Shown piece by piece: positions 1-9,105 of a stretch of DNA of 64,000 nucleotides; within the stretch, counting starts at the first letter, position 1; each line of letters opens with the position of its first letter. The stretch comes from Streptomyces sp. H39-S7 (GTDB lineage Bacteria; Actinomycetota; Actinomycetes; Streptomycetales; Streptomycetaceae). The notes under the pieces were generated by a model that made no database searches, had not been told where the DNA came from, and was given only the letters and a program-made list of their open reading frames with translations. A program made the position numbers and the translations under genes. The stretch covers positions 153,776 to 217,775 of the forward strand of contig NZ_JAPVLU010000011.1 of assembly GCF_027158205.1 (NCBI RefSeq). Reading direction: 5' to 3'.

Positions 1-1497
1 GACCAGCACCGGGTCTGCGGACGCGCCGGCGGTGCCCACGCCGGCGATCAGCGAGTGGTGGTGCCGCAACTCCAGGTAACCCAGGACCGCGACGACCAGC
101 AGCGCCAGGTCGGCGCCCAACCGCTGCGTGGCAGCGGCCCGCGCGCCGCGGGCCGGCCTCGACCGCGTCGACGGCAGCACGGGCAACAGCACCGCCGCCG
201 CGTGCACCAGCAGGGTCAGACCCACCGCCGCCCACGCGCCGGTGCCCCGGGTGCCGGGGTGCAGCAGCCCGGCCAGGAAGGGCGCGGCGACGGCGGCCGG
301 GATGCCGGTGAGCGCCCACTCGGCCGCCGCGCCGCGCAGCAACCGCGGGGTGCCGGCGCCTCTGGCCTGTTGGAGCGCCAGCTCACCGCGCCGCCGCACG
401 GTCAACTGGCGGGCGCCCAGCACCAGGGTGGCCAGCGCGAGAACCGCCAGCATCACGCTCGGCAGGTACAGCGAGGACCGGGCCGCCACCATCGGCACCG
501 TCAAGTCGTCGATCGCGCCCGGCAGACCGGAGACCACCGTCAGGTCGTCCAGCGACGGCTGCCGCCCGTGGAACACCGACACGCGGCTCTGGCTGCCGGA
601 GAAGGCACGCAGCCGGTCGTGCAGTCCGGCGAGGCTGTCCGCGTCGAGACCGGAGAGGCCGGGCTGCACGCTCCAATGCACCGTCAGATGCCCGTTCAGG
701 ACGGCGCTGCCGTTGAGGTCCGACGCCGAGACCACGAGCAGGTCCTGGCTGGCGGTCTCCCCCTGAGTCAGGTCGCCGGCCATCGCAGGCCAGAACCCGA
801 TGGCACCGGCCGGCCGGAAAACACCCATGATCCGCAGGGTCACGGCCCGGCTGAAGGCGTCCTGCACCTGGAGGCTGGCACCGGCTGTGACGCCCAGTCG
901 CCTGGCCAGCGATTCCGGCAGCGCCGCGTCGACCGGGGTGGTGGACCCGGTGCCGACCCGGACAGCGGGCAACGAGGTGAACGCGGCGGCCGGGGCGGCG
1001 GCCGTACCGGAGGGCCACCGCCCGGCAACCAACTGCCCGAACGTGCCACCGTCCTGCACCGCGACCGGATGCAGCCCGCTGCCCCCGGGACCGCGCGGCC
1101 GGCCCGCGACCCCGTCGATCCCCGTCACCTGGACCGGCGATGTACCCAGCAGTCCCACATAGGTCCGCTGCGGCACCTCGGCGAACACCCGGTCGGTGGC
1201 GGCCCGCACCTCCCGGTCCGCGGCGGCCATTCCCCCCGCGCGGAAGGACGCGTTGACGTTCACCTGCGCGTCGATGTCGCCGGCCAGCCGCCGCACGGCC
1301 CCGGCCTCCACCGAACTCCCCGCCAGCGCCGCGAGCGCGGCCAGCGCCGTCGCACACAGCAGCACGGTCACCGCGACAGCAGCCAGCACCAGCCCGTGCT
1401 GGGTGGCCCGCCTGGCAACGGTGGGAAGCTGCCGCCGGCCCGAGCGCGGAGCACCCGGGCGTCGCCGCGGCGAAGACGTGACGGCCGTGACGACCAC
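1..1497 (-). CDS. FtsX-like ABC transporter permease (C-terminus beyond window)
   Basis: Open from a GTG at 1497 to the window edge with no stop (499 codons). The product starts with a basic stretch, then one transmembrane helix (LVLAAVAVTVLLCATALAAL), a long extracytoplasmic domain of about 270 residues (MacB periplasmic-core-like), and a second helix (LPSVMLAVLALATLVLGARQ) followed by RRRGELALQQARGAG, the usual start of an FtsX domain; further hydrophobic segments run to the edge. FtsX/MacB-type permeases work with an ABC ATPase to move lipids or peptides, or to transmit signals. GTG 1497 is chosen because an in-frame TAG lies upstream and a run of nine G (1503-1511) sits where the ribosome binding site should be. 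The ATPase partner is not in the window. Confidence 0.8.
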   Translation of the reverse strand, partial: MVVTAVTSSPRRRPGAPRSGRRQLPTVARRATQHGLVLAAVAVTVLLCATALAALAALAGSSVEAGAVRRLAGDIDAQVNVNASFRAGGMAAADREVRAATDRVFAEVPQRTYVGLLGTSPVQVTGIDGVAGRPRGPGGSGLHPVAVQDGGTFGQLVAGRWPSGTAAAPAAAFTSLPAVRVGTGSTTPVDAALPESLARRLGVTAGASLQVQDAFSRAVTLRIMGVFRPAGAIGFWPAMAGDLTQGETASQDLLVVSASDLNGSAVLNGHLTVHWSVQPGLSGLDADSLAGLHDRLRAFSGSQSRVSVFHGRQPSLDDLTVVSGLPGAIDDLTVPMVAARSSLYLPSVMLAVLALATLVLGARQLTVRRRGELALQQARGAGTPRLLRGAAAEWALTGIPAAVAAPFLAGLLHPGTRGTGAWAAVGLTLLVHAAAVLLPVLPSTRSRPARGARAAATQRLGADLALLVVAVLGYLELRHHHSLIAGVGTAGASADPVLV

Positions 1498-1610
1498 GCG
1501 AACCCCCCCCCATCGGTATCGAACATGCGACGGCGACGGCGCGCCACAGTCCTACCAGGCATCCCTCAACGGCACAAGAATCGTCGATCTTTCCCAACCT
1601 GAGGGCACCA

Positions 1611-1697
1611 GTGTCCGCGTACAACCTCCGGCAGTACCTGCCCAAGGGGACGAACCTGTCGACGGTCGGCCAGGACGATCTTGACGCCATCGCTGAG
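1611..1697 (+). pseudogene. IS30-family transposase fragment
   Basis: A short reading frame contains NLRQYLPKGTNLS followed by DDLDAIA. This is the conserved late segment of IS30-family transposases (usually LLRQYxPKGTDLS, then DLDxIAxxLNxRPR). After DAIAE the match stops and unrelated sequence begins, so only about 28 residues of the C-terminal part remain. It is dead IS debris. Confidence 0.65.
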
Positions 1698-1769
1698 TAC
1701 CGCTGTCCGAGGAGGGTGCGGTGGCGGACGAGGGTGAAGCCTGCGCGTCCGTGCATCTGGCGGGCGGGG

Positions 1770-1882
1770 GATGAACCTCGCGAAGGCGAAGGTGTTGAGG
1801 CCGGTGGCGGCGGTCTCGGACACCAGCACGGCTTCCATGATCAGTGCGGGCAGCGCGCCGCAGTTGGTGAGCGTCAGCGACA
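1770..1882 (-). pseudogene. MFS (DHA2-type) transporter fragment
   Basis: The minus-strand frame reads GALPALIMEAVLVSETAATG then LNTFAFARFI. In 14-helix DHA2 drug exporters a PALIMDxVPxSETAAxxGxN segment precedes a late transmembrane helix; the SETAATGLN core is diagnostic. Only about 37 residues remain, without start, stop or flanking helices. It lies next to the IS30 scrap, so 1500-1970 holds only decayed pieces. Confidence 0.5.
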
Positions 1883-1970
1883 GCCCGCTCTGTTCGCCCT
1901 TTCTGAATGATCGAAGGGCGGAGAGTCGAGTGCTGGAGCCGGCTGCCGACCCGCGCCGCCGACGGCTCTG

Positions 1971-3392
1971 CTAGTTGCCCACGGCATCCATGTTGTCCAT
2001 CTTGAGCTGGAAGGCTTCGAGGTGGAGTGTCTTGTCCGTGACCCCGACACTGATCCAATTGCCCGGGCCACCCGGGTGGTCACACTGCTTTCCCAGCCAC
2101 TGGTCCCTCTCGATGAAGGCGTTGCCGCAGATGACGCCGTCACTGAGGCTCATGGTGAACTGGTCCAACTGCAGTCCCTTGCCGGGGGTTCCGACTGTCA
2201 GGTCCTTCTTCTCCGCGGCGGACGCCCATGAGGGCGCGAAACCGACCGTCTCCATGAACGCGTTGCCCGATGTGGCTCTGCTGCCGGAGACGGCGATGTT
2301 GACGGCCTCGATGGAGCGGCCCTCGTTCTGCGTGCCGGCTATGTCGCCGTCGCACACCGAGTGCTGCCAGCCGATGCCGGCCACGTAGGCCCGGTAGCAG
2401 ACGTGGCGGCCTGGGTCCTTTGCGTTCAGCTCGGTGACAGCGACCGACGCGGTGTCCGGCTTGGGCTTTGCCTTGGGCTCGGCCGGCGCTCCTCCACCGC
2501 CTCCGGCCTTGGCTTGCGTCTCGGTCGGTGCCGGGGACGGCGTGCCACTGGGCGTCGGGGACGGCGTGCCGCTGGGCGTCGGGGGCACTGAGGCGGGCGG
2601 CAGGGGGAGGGTGGTGACGGCGGGCTGCGAGGCCTGCGGGGTGGCCTGGCTGGTGACCGCAGCTGCCTTGGTGAACCAGAGGATAAGGAAGATGACGGCG
2701 AGAGCGATCAGCAGGGTGAGAAGGGTGGCGAGCCAGCGGGGGAGGAATCCGCGCTGGATGTACGTGCCGTCGATGTCGAGGGGCGTGGTGCCGGAGCGGC
2801 GTAGGGCCAGGCGGTAGGGCCGCTCCTGTTTGTGGCCCAACCAGATGAGCCGGCGGGGTCTGAGCGTCGCGTTGACGAAGGCCGCGCGCCCCGGCTCGAT
2901 CTGTACGTTGGCGGGGTGGATGTCGTACGAGAGTTCGTCGCCGTTGTCGTTCCCCGTGATGGACGCGGTGAGCGTGGTGTTGCCGACGTTGTCGATGGCG
3001 AGCTGGGTCCGTCCCCGGAAGCGTCCCTTGACGGTGTGCGGGACGAGTTCGGCCCGTATCTCGGTGAACGGCGTGATAGTGAGGTTGCCCTCGGGGACCG
3101 TAGTCGCCTCGGGGTGCTCCGTCGGAATGATCTGCACGGCGTACGGGTTGGGCCCGGCGGTGGCGTCCGGGGTACGCGGCGGCGCGAAGGTGAGTTGGAC
3201 GGTTCCGGTGGTGCCCGGGTAGAGCCGGAGGGTCGGCGGCTCCACAGTGACGTAGGGCGCGATCTCGCCGACGGGGGCGAAGCGGTACTCGTCCACCACG
3301 TCGCCGGTGTTGCGAAACCGTAGTCGTACGGTGGCTGTACTGCCCGCGTCTACGGTGGTTGACGCCGGATCAAGGGAAGTCCATAGGCTCAC
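1971..3392 (-). CDS. Membrane-anchored COG1470-like protein with C-terminal ChW-like repeats
   Basis: About 473 residues. The first 200 residues form two beta-rich immunoglobulin-like segments (VDAGSTATVRLRFRNTGDVV; LAIDNVGNTTLTASITGND), like the cytoplasmic COG1470 'hydrolytic protein' family of Streptomyces. A single transmembrane helix follows (LLTLLIALAVIFLILWF), then a Pro/Thr/Ser linker, then about 150 residues with hydrophobic-W (ChW-like) patterns such as YRAYVAGIGWQHSVCDGDIA, GTQNEGRSIEAVNI and LQLDQFTMSL. The topology suggests an inside scaffold joined to an outside ligand-binding domain. The start is uncertain: GTG 3392 fits the family start (SLWTSLDPAS), but GTG 3443 is in frame, has a weak AGGGA box and would add 17 residues. 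Ligand unknown. Confidence 0.8.
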   Translation of the reverse strand: MSLWTSLDPASTTVDAGSTATVRLRFRNTGDVVDEYRFAPVGEIAPYVTVEPPTLRLYPGTTGTVQLTFAPPRTPDATAGPNPYAVQIIPTEHPEATTVPEGNLTITPFTEIRAELVPHTVKGRFRGRTQLAIDNVGNTTLTASITGNDNGDELSYDIHPANVQIEPGRAAFVNATLRPRRLIWLGHKQERPYRLALRRSGTTPLDIDGTYIQRGFLPRWLATLLTLLIALAVIFLILWFTKAAAVTSQATPQASQPAVTTLPLPPASVPPTPSGTPSPTPSGTPSPAPTETQAKAGGGGGAPAEPKAKPKPDTASVAVTELNAKDPGRHVCYRAYVAGIGWQHSVCDGDIAGTQNEGRSIEAVNIAVSGSRATSGNAFMETVGFAPSWASAAEKKDLTVGTPGKGLQLDQFTMSLSDGVICGNAFIERDQWLGKQCDHPGGPGNWISVGVTDKTLHLEAFQLKMDNMDAVGN

Positions 3393-3575
3393 CGTACGAA
3401 AATACCGGCAGAGCAGGTGTCCGGTCAGCAGGCCGAGGGACACAGTCGGTGTCCCTGCGGACGTGCCCGGCTGCCCTCAAGGTGCCGCAGCACTGCCCTT
3501 CTCCCTTCCGGCGGGCCCGGTTGGTCCCGTACGTATGGCGGTGCCCCTTCACGTTCCTCGGAAAGGGCTCGTCGC

Positions 3576-3800
3576 ATGCGGGCGCGGGACCCGGGCCGAG
3601 CGACGGACGAGGCGAAGCCCCGCCGTCCCGCACGGCTTCGCCGCTTGCGAGCCCAGCAGCGTTCGCCAGGGCCGGCAGCACTCCAGCCGCGCTCCACGCG
3701 CTCCGGCGGAGCATCGGTAACGCGGCGGTGGCCCGCGAATTCCAGCGGGAAGTACACCATCACGACGCGGGCTCCGGTCACGACGAGGACCCCGCCACGA
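3576..3800 (+). pseudogene. Broken N-terminus of an eCIS-type cargo protein
   Basis: From ATG 3576 one frame gives MRARDPGRATDEAKPRRPA, a basic start usual for Streptomyces proteins associated with extracellular contractile injection systems. The next frame then gives TPAALHALRRSIGNAAVARE followed by FQREVHHHDAG, matching the hallmark LxxLQRSxGNxAVxxLxQR motif of eCIS cargo and DUF4157 proteins. The two halves lie in different frames, and the sequence runs into an IS5 scrap on the other strand, so the gene is both frameshifted and truncated. The intact cargo gene at 24827 has the same motif. Confidence 0.5.
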
Positions 3801-3814
3801 GCATCCAGGTCGAT

Positions 3815-3961
3815 GCCGGGGCGGGCAATCCGCGGGACGAGGTTGCGGTCGCGGAGCCGGCTCAGGTGTTCCGCGGAGTGGTACGCCTTATCCGCGCGGA
3901 TCCTCACCGGCCCTCTCCGGCGGGGTCCGCGCCGGGAGCGGACGGCGGGTATCCCGAGGAT
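3815..3961 (-). pseudogene. IS5-family transposase fragment
   Basis: The frame reads GPVRIRADKAYHSAEHLSRL followed by RDRNLVPRI, matching the segment around the second catalytic Asp of IS5-family DDE transposases (RADKAYxSxxxRxxLRxRxI). About 45 residues remain. It cuts off the eCIS-cargo leader on the left and ends 3 bases from the stop of the TPR gene at 3964. Confidence 0.6.
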
Positions 3962-3963
3962 CA

Positions 3964-5124
3964 CTAGAAAGCCGGATTCTCCCGCAGCCAGTCGAGTCGT
4001 TCGACGACCTTCCGGGTCAGGGGATGTCGCGGGCCGAAGACACGGGTGTAGTCGTCACGGCAGCGGACGAGGAGTTGTGCGGCCTCGGCGCGCTCGCCGT
4101 TGTCGATCAGCACGTTGGCCAGGTTGTCGCGGGCGTGCACGGTTTCCGGATGGTCGTCCCCGTGCTTCCTCGCTACGCCCGCGAGGACTTCGCGCAGCAT
4201 CGCCGCCGCCTCCGGGTACCGCTCCTGGGCGTGCAGTACGGCGGCGAGGTTGTTGCGGGAGGTGAGTGCCTCCGGATGGTCCCCGCCCTTGGCGCGCTGC
4301 TGGGCGGCGAGCACATCGCGCATCACCACCTCGGCTTCGTCGAGGCGGTCCAGCCGGCACAGCGCGGCACCGAGATTGGCCCGAGCGGACAGAGCGAGGG
4401 GGCCGTCCTGTTCGTCGCGCCGCTCCAGGCAAGTGAGGAGTTCCCGCAGGGCCGGTTCGGCCTCGTCCCAGCGGTCGCCCCTGCCCAGCGCGGCGGCATG
4501 GCGCCCGGCGTCGGCCAGCACCGCCGGATCGTCCGGCCCGAGCAGCCGGGTCCGGCGCTCCAGCACGTCCCGGTGGAGCGCGACAGCCTCCGCCTCGCGG
4601 CGCAGGTCCTCCAGTACCCTCGCCAGACCGCTCGCGGCGTCGAGGGTCTGCGGGTGGTCGGCACCGAGCAGTTCACCCCGGCTGGTCCACACACTGCGCC
4701 AGATCTCCTCCGCCGTCACGAAGTCGCCCAGGACCCGGACGAGGTCGGCGAGGTCGGCGGCGGTCGTCAGGGTGTCCTCGTGGACAAAGCCGAGCACCTC
4801 GGACTGGAGGCGCACCAGATCCACGAACCGTTCGCGGGCCTCTTCGCGGCGGCCCTCCATCTGCGCCAGCACCCGCGTGTACTGCCGGAAGGCCAGCAGG
4901 GTCTCAGGGTGGTCGGGCCCCCAACGTTGATGAGCGGCGTTGGCCTTCATCCCGAGCAGCTCATGCTGCGGGATACCCACCCGGACGATCTCCTCCTCCC
5001 GCCCGTCCTCTCCTTCCAACGTCACGACCAGGTCCGCCGCCGCGGGCAGCTCCTGCTCGGCCGGCGGCGGGGGCGGCTCGCGCCGTCCCTCGTCGTCCCG
5101 TTTCCTGCGCCACTTGAGAGGCAT
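3964..5124 (-). CDS. Tetratricopeptide repeat protein (TPR_10/12 type)
   Basis: 386 residues starting at ATG 5124 (MPLKWRRKRDD). A charged, Pro-rich N-terminus of about 40 residues leads into tandem repeats of about 42 residues with the kinesin-light-chain-like pattern HPETLxAxxxLAxxLxxxGxxxEA, for example GADHPQTLDAASGLARVLED, GGDHPEALTSRNNLAAVL and HGDDHPETVHARDNLANVL. No signal peptide or membrane helix is seen, so it should be cytoplasmic. It starts 31 bases after the stop of the CHAT protein on the same strand and is probably co-transcribed. TPR proteins next to CHAT proteases usually act as adaptors or sensors; its binding partner is unknown. Confidence 0.85.
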   Translation of the reverse strand: MPLKWRRKRDDEGRREPPPPPAEQELPAAADLVVTLEGEDGREEEIVRVGIPQHELLGMKANAAHQRWGPDHPETLLAFRQYTRVLAQMEGRREEARERFVDLVRLQSEVLGFVHEDTLTTAADLADLVRVLGDFVTAEEIWRSVWTSRGELLGADHPQTLDAASGLARVLEDLRREAEAVALHRDVLERRTRLLGPDDPAVLADAGRHAAALGRGDRWDEAEPALRELLTCLERRDEQDGPLALSARANLGAALCRLDRLDEAEVVMRDVLAAQQRAKGGDHPEALTSRNNLAAVLHAQERYPEAAAMLREVLAGVARKHGDDHPETVHARDNLANVLIDNGERAEAAQLLVRCRDDYTRVFGPRHPLTRKVVERLDWLRENPAF

Positions 5125-5155
5125 CTCGCGGTCAGCTCCGTTCTCGTCAGGCTGG

Positions 5156-8100
5156 TCAGGCTCCGGAATGCACGTGCGCGCCCCACAGGCTGGGGCTGCC
5201 CCGGAAAGCGGTACGGCACTGCCGGACCGCCCGGTGCAGCGCGAGGGCCGCCTGATCGGCGTCGAGCCCCCAGGACCCGGCGGTCCTGTCACCGCGCAGC
5301 TGGCGGTAGAGGCTACTGGCCACCCGTCCCGCCACCGCGTCGTGCACCGGCCACAGGGTGCCGATCACGTGCGGGTAGCCGGCAATCTGGAAGGCGGAGG
5401 TGATGTGGATGGACTCGTCCGCGAGCCGCTCGGAGCCCCGCGCCGTCTCGCACGCGGACAGCACGGCGAGGCGGGCGTCCGGCAGTTCCAGACCTGAGAT
5501 GTGCTGGACCGTCAGGGGGTGCTCCTGGTGGTCGTGGACCAGGAGGCGGGCCTGGGACGGGTCGCCGGGATCGCTCACGCCGTGGCAGGCGAAATGCACG
5601 TACGGATGGGCGGGCAGCGCGCGCAGGACGTTGGCGAAGGTCGCCCGTGGTCCGGCGACGACCTCGGTGGGCAGCAGCGCGCTCAGTTCCCTCACCTCCC
5701 GTCGCACCCCGCCGAGCGCCCGCGTCCCGGGAGCGTCGGGCACGACCACGGCCAGCAGCCCACCGTCGGCCTGACGGCCCACCGCGCGCTGCCGCGCGTA
5801 CGCCAGTGCGCGGACCGTCGGGGTGTACGACGAGACCACCAGGTCGAGGACGGTCCGGGGCCGGGGATCCGGTGGCTCGCCGTGGTGCCCGGCCGCGTGC
5901 AGCGGCAGCGCGGCCAGCGCGCCGACCGGTGACCACCACAGCCGGGGCCAGTCGCCGTCGGCCGGCATCGCGAGCAGCCCGAGCCGGTCGAGGACCGGTT
6001 CGGCCACGGCGTCCCAGGTCCAGGCGAGCACCCCCTCGACCGCCTGCTGCGCGCTCCGCTCCCCCGTTGGGGCGGTCGCGTCGGTGAGCGCCGCCTCGAG
6101 CCGCGCCACCTGCTCCGCCACCGCCTCGGGAGTCACCCGCGGCAACGGCACCACGCACACTCCCTCGGGCCGCAGGACCAGGGCGTCGCTGCGGTAGGCA
6201 CTGGAGTACACCAGAACCACCGGACCACCCTCGGCGCACGCCAGGACCTCGTCGTACGCCGGGGCTCCGAGGAACCCCTCGAAACCCGGCAGCGCGCGGA
6301 TCTCGCCGACCAGCCGCTCCCATCGCGCCGCCAGGATGTGCCGCGCGTCGGAGCCGGGCCCCGCGGCCTCCTGCTCGGCGATCTCCGATCCCAACGCGTC
6401 AATACGATCGCGCACTTGGGCGAGATGTCCGGCGGCCTCCGGGTGCACGGCGCGCAACCGCTTCAGTTCGGCGCGCGCGGCGATCGTCCGGCCGAGCAGG
6501 ACACCGCGTCCCTGCTCCAGCAACAGCACGGCGCGGTCGGGCCGCCCGAGCCGCACGGCGCACGCGGCGGCATCGGCGGCCAGCCCCTGAACACCGGCGA
6601 GCCGGTGTTCCTGGTCGCCGCGCGGCAGTCGTCCGGTGATGCTGAACGGCAGCAGCGCGAGGGCCAGTTCGTACCCGGCGACCGCCTCCTCCCAGCGGCC
6701 GCCGTCAGCGGCGGCCTCGCCCCAGTCGCGGGCGGCGCCGATGCGTTGCGCGGCCGGGAGCGCCTGGATCACGGCGACCTGCCGGTACGCGCCCTCGGCC
6801 GCGCGCAGGACAGCGGGGTCTGCGTTCGCCGCGTGCAGCGTGCGGAGCGCGGCGGCGTACGACTGGAGGTAGCCGGCGGTGCGGGCGGCACCGGTGGGCG
6901 ATGCGTACACCGCGCGCCCGAGCGTGGCCACCGCCCGGTTCAGCAGCGACTCGTCCTCGGTGGCACGGGCCCGGGTGAGCTGCGCGAGCCCCAGGTTCTG
7001 CAAGTGGCTCGCGTGCTCCGGTTCGCCGTAGGCCGTCTCCGCGACGGCCCGGGTGAGGACGGCGATGGACTCGTCCAGATCGGCCGGGTCGGCCTCGGAC
7101 TCGTAGCGCTTGTGCAGGGCGTTGCCGAGGTGGTTCAGCCGCAGGGCGAGGTCGGCGCTGTCGTCGGGGGTCCGGTCGAGGACCTGCCGGGCCGCTTCCA
7201 CGGCCTCGGAAGCGGCCGCGGCGTCCGCCGTCCGGTCGTACCAGGTCTGGAGGATGACGCCGAGGTTGGCGAGTTTGCTGTCGGAGTCCGAGCTCGAACG
7301 GGGGAAGCGCAGGGCCAGCCGCGCCAGTCCGGCGGACTCCCGCAGGGTCGTGAGGTCGCCGGACTGGTGGTAGCGCTCGCGCAGGACGAGCGCCAGGTTC
7401 GCGACGCGGCCGAAGTGGTCCGGCTCGTCGGGAGACGACTCCTCAACGGCTTCGCGCAGGTGACCCACGGCCTCGTCCAGCAGCGTCATCTCGCCGGTGC
7501 GCTCGCCGAGCCGGTGCAGGGCGTTGCCCAGGCTGTTCAGCCGGTGCGGGCGTGACCGATCCGCCCGGTCCGTGGACCGCACGGACGCGCGCAGCAGTTC
7601 GACCGACTCGTCCAGCAGGCCGGTCCCTTCGGTGTGCTCGGCCGCCAGCCGCAACGCGACTCCCAGCACAGCCAGGCCCCACGGGTGTTCACGATGCCCT
7701 GCCGGGGTCGCGGCGTGCGCCGCCCGTGCCACAGCGACCATCGCCTTGAGGTCGGCCGCCTCCTCCGTCAGTCCGGCCTTCCTGCGCAGCGCCTCGGCGA
7801 GTTGCAGCAGGGCCGGTGCGTATCGCGGCGCGTGGGGAGGGGTCGCCGCCACCACCGCTCGCAGGAGTTCCACGGCTTCGAACGGGGCTGACGGTGTTCC
7901 TCTCTCGCATGAGGCGCGGCCGAGGGCCACCGCCAGGTTGTTCCGGACGGCGGCGATGTCCGCCGCGTTGCGTGGGTCCTCGTCGAGCAGCAGGCTCAGT
8001 GCCTGGCGCAGCAACCGCACCCCCTCCGCCATCTCGGCCGCGCTGCCCGTCTCCTCGGCCCGCTCCGCCAGCAGGGAACCGAGGGAGTCAAGGGTCAACG

Positions 8101-8515
8101 GCTGCTGCTCCGTACCGTCCGCGGGCCTCTCGGCGGCCTTCCCCAGGGCCCTGATCGCGGTGTCCCGGTCCGCGGGGTTCCGGTCCAGGCCGAAGCGGTC
8201 CGCGAGCACGCACCCCAACAGCCGCAGATCCTGCACGCGCGGAGCGCTCCCGGCCGCCAACAGCCGGCCCGCGTCGATCGACTCGTCCAGGTCGGGCCGG
8301 TGCCGGAAGGACCACCAGCGCATCACCAGGGCGGTACGCAAGGTCTGGAGCCCGGACGTCCGCAGGTGCCCGTGCGTGGACTCCCTGTCCAGGGCCGTGC
8401 GGCACAACGCGACAGCGGTGTCCAGCGGAGCGCGCTCGCCCGTGCGGCCGAACTGCCCGATCAGCGCGGCCGCCCGCCTGATGGACTCCTCGACCGTTCC
8501 GTCCCCGTACGACAT
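5156..8515 (-). CDS. TPR-CHAT caspase-like protease
   Basis: 1119 residues. Residues from about 10 to 650 are alpha-helical TPR-like repeats (LNSLGNALHRLGERTGEMTL; LNHLGNALHKRYESEADPAD). The last 300 residues form a CHAT domain, a caspase/separase-fold cysteine peptidase. The catalytic pair is in place: H978 in YVHFACHGVSDP and C1022 in LAVLSACETARGS, followed by the typical AFQIAGYPHVIGTLWPVHD. CHAT proteases such as the type III-E Craspase are activated through their TPR part and cleave partner proteins. The gene heads a minus-strand pair with the TPR protein at 3964 and faces a plus-strand gene pair across 140 bases. A conflict or programmed-death role is inferred from this architecture. 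Confidence 0.9.
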   Translation of the reverse strand: MSYGDGTVEESIRRAAALIGQFGRTGERAPLDTAVALCRTALDRESTHGHLRTSGLQTLRTALVMRWWSFRHRPDLDESIDAGRLLAAGSAPRVQDLRLLGCVLADRFGLDRNPADRDTAIRALGKAAERPADGTEQQPLTLDSLGSLLAERAEETGSAAEMAEGVRLLRQALSLLLDEDPRNAADIAAVRNNLAVALGRASCERGTPSAPFEAVELLRAVVAATPPHAPRYAPALLQLAEALRRKAGLTEEAADLKAMVAVARAAHAATPAGHREHPWGLAVLGVALRLAAEHTEGTGLLDESVELLRASVRSTDRADRSRPHRLNSLGNALHRLGERTGEMTLLDEAVGHLREAVEESSPDEPDHFGRVANLALVLRERYHQSGDLTTLRESAGLARLALRFPRSSSDSDSKLANLGVILQTWYDRTADAAAASEAVEAARQVLDRTPDDSADLALRLNHLGNALHKRYESEADPADLDESIAVLTRAVAETAYGEPEHASHLQNLGLAQLTRARATEDESLLNRAVATLGRAVYASPTGAARTAGYLQSYAAALRTLHAANADPAVLRAAEGAYRQVAVIQALPAAQRIGAARDWGEAAADGGRWEEAVAGYELALALLPFSITGRLPRGDQEHRLAGVQGLAADAAACAVRLGRPDRAVLLLEQGRGVLLGRTIAARAELKRLRAVHPEAAGHLAQVRDRIDALGSEIAEQEAAGPGSDARHILAARWERLVGEIRALPGFEGFLGAPAYDEVLACAEGGPVVLVYSSAYRSDALVLRPEGVCVVPLPRVTPEAVAEQVARLEAALTDATAPTGERSAQQAVEGVLAWTWDAVAEPVLDRLGLLAMPADGDWPRLWWSPVGALAALPLHAAGHHGEPPDPRPRTVLDLVVSSYTPTVRALAYARQRAVGRQADGGLLAVVVPDAPGTRALGGVRREVRELSALLPTEVVAGPRATFANVLRALPAHPYVHFACHGVSDPGDPSQARLLVHDHQEHPLTVQHISGLELPDARLAVLSACETARGSERLADESIHITSAFQIAGYPHVIGTLWPVHDAVAGRVASSLYRQLRGDRTAGSWGLDADQAALALHRAVRQCRTAFRGSPSLWGAHVHSGA

Positions 8516-8655
8516 CCGGCCCCCCGGGCGTCTCCCTGTGAACTCTCCACCGCCGCCGGTGGGAACTCCGATACCCGATTTTACCCAAGTAACCTATCCG
8601 AAAGGCTCGTTGCCCTGCGAGCGTGATCGGCTGATCAATCCACGGAGGTGCGACG

Positions 8656-9105
8656 GTGGGCGAACCCGGCGACGGTGTTGGGGAAGGCGGAACCAGCGCG
8701 ACAACCGGCGGGCCGGGCCACGAACGGCTGGCGGCGCTCTGCCACCGGTTGGCGTCCTCATCAGGGATGCCGGGCCTCGGCGCGGAGGGGGATCACCTCG
8801 TCGAGCACCTCATCTCCCAGGTGCGCGAGGGCCGTTCCCCCGAAGACCTCGAGGACGCCTTCGACGCGCTGGAGGACCAGCTCCTCGCCGCCGGCTACAG
8901 CGCCGGCCTCGGCTCCTACCGTACGGACGCGGCGCCCGCCTACCGGAGCTTCCCCGGCAGCGGACCCGGCCACCCCTGGCTCTACGTCCTCGCCTGCCCG
9001 CGCGGGCACTGCGCCCGCGTCGAGGCTCCGGCGTCCCCCGAGGGTGCGACGCCGGCCTGCCGCGTCTTCGGCGGACCGCTGCGCGAGGTCGGGCTGCGCC
9101 CGTGA
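8656..9105 (+). CDS. Hypothetical protein with Cys/His cluster, CHAT-locus partner
   Basis: 149 residues starting at GTG 8656, seven bases after GGAGG. I do not recognise a named family. Residues 20-80 are predicted helical and acidic (EDLEDAFDALEDQLLAAGYS). The C-terminal third has a compact WLYVLACPRGHCARVEAP segment followed by ACRVFGGPL, in which C-x4-C plus a later Cys could bind a metal. The stop overlaps the start of the next gene (GTGA at 9102-9105), so the two are translationally coupled. It is divergent from the CHAT protease across 140 bases, which suggests the four genes form one module. A metal-binding adaptor or a CHAT substrate is possible but not shown. Confidence 0.75.
   Translation: MGEPGDGVGEGGTSATTGGPGHERLAALCHRLASSSGMPGLGAEGDHLVEHLISQVREGRSPEDLEDAFDALEDQLLAAGYSAGLGSYRTDAAPAYRSFPGSGPGHPWLYVLACPRGHCARVEAPASPEGATPACRVFGGPLREVGLRP

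Noticed and set aside
383..1756. 457-codon minus-strand frame and long plus-strand frames over the first 1.7 kb
   Set aside because: Arg/Gly/Ala-rich shadow frames; the FtsX-type permease frame from GTG 1497 has the right hydrophobic pattern and codon bias.
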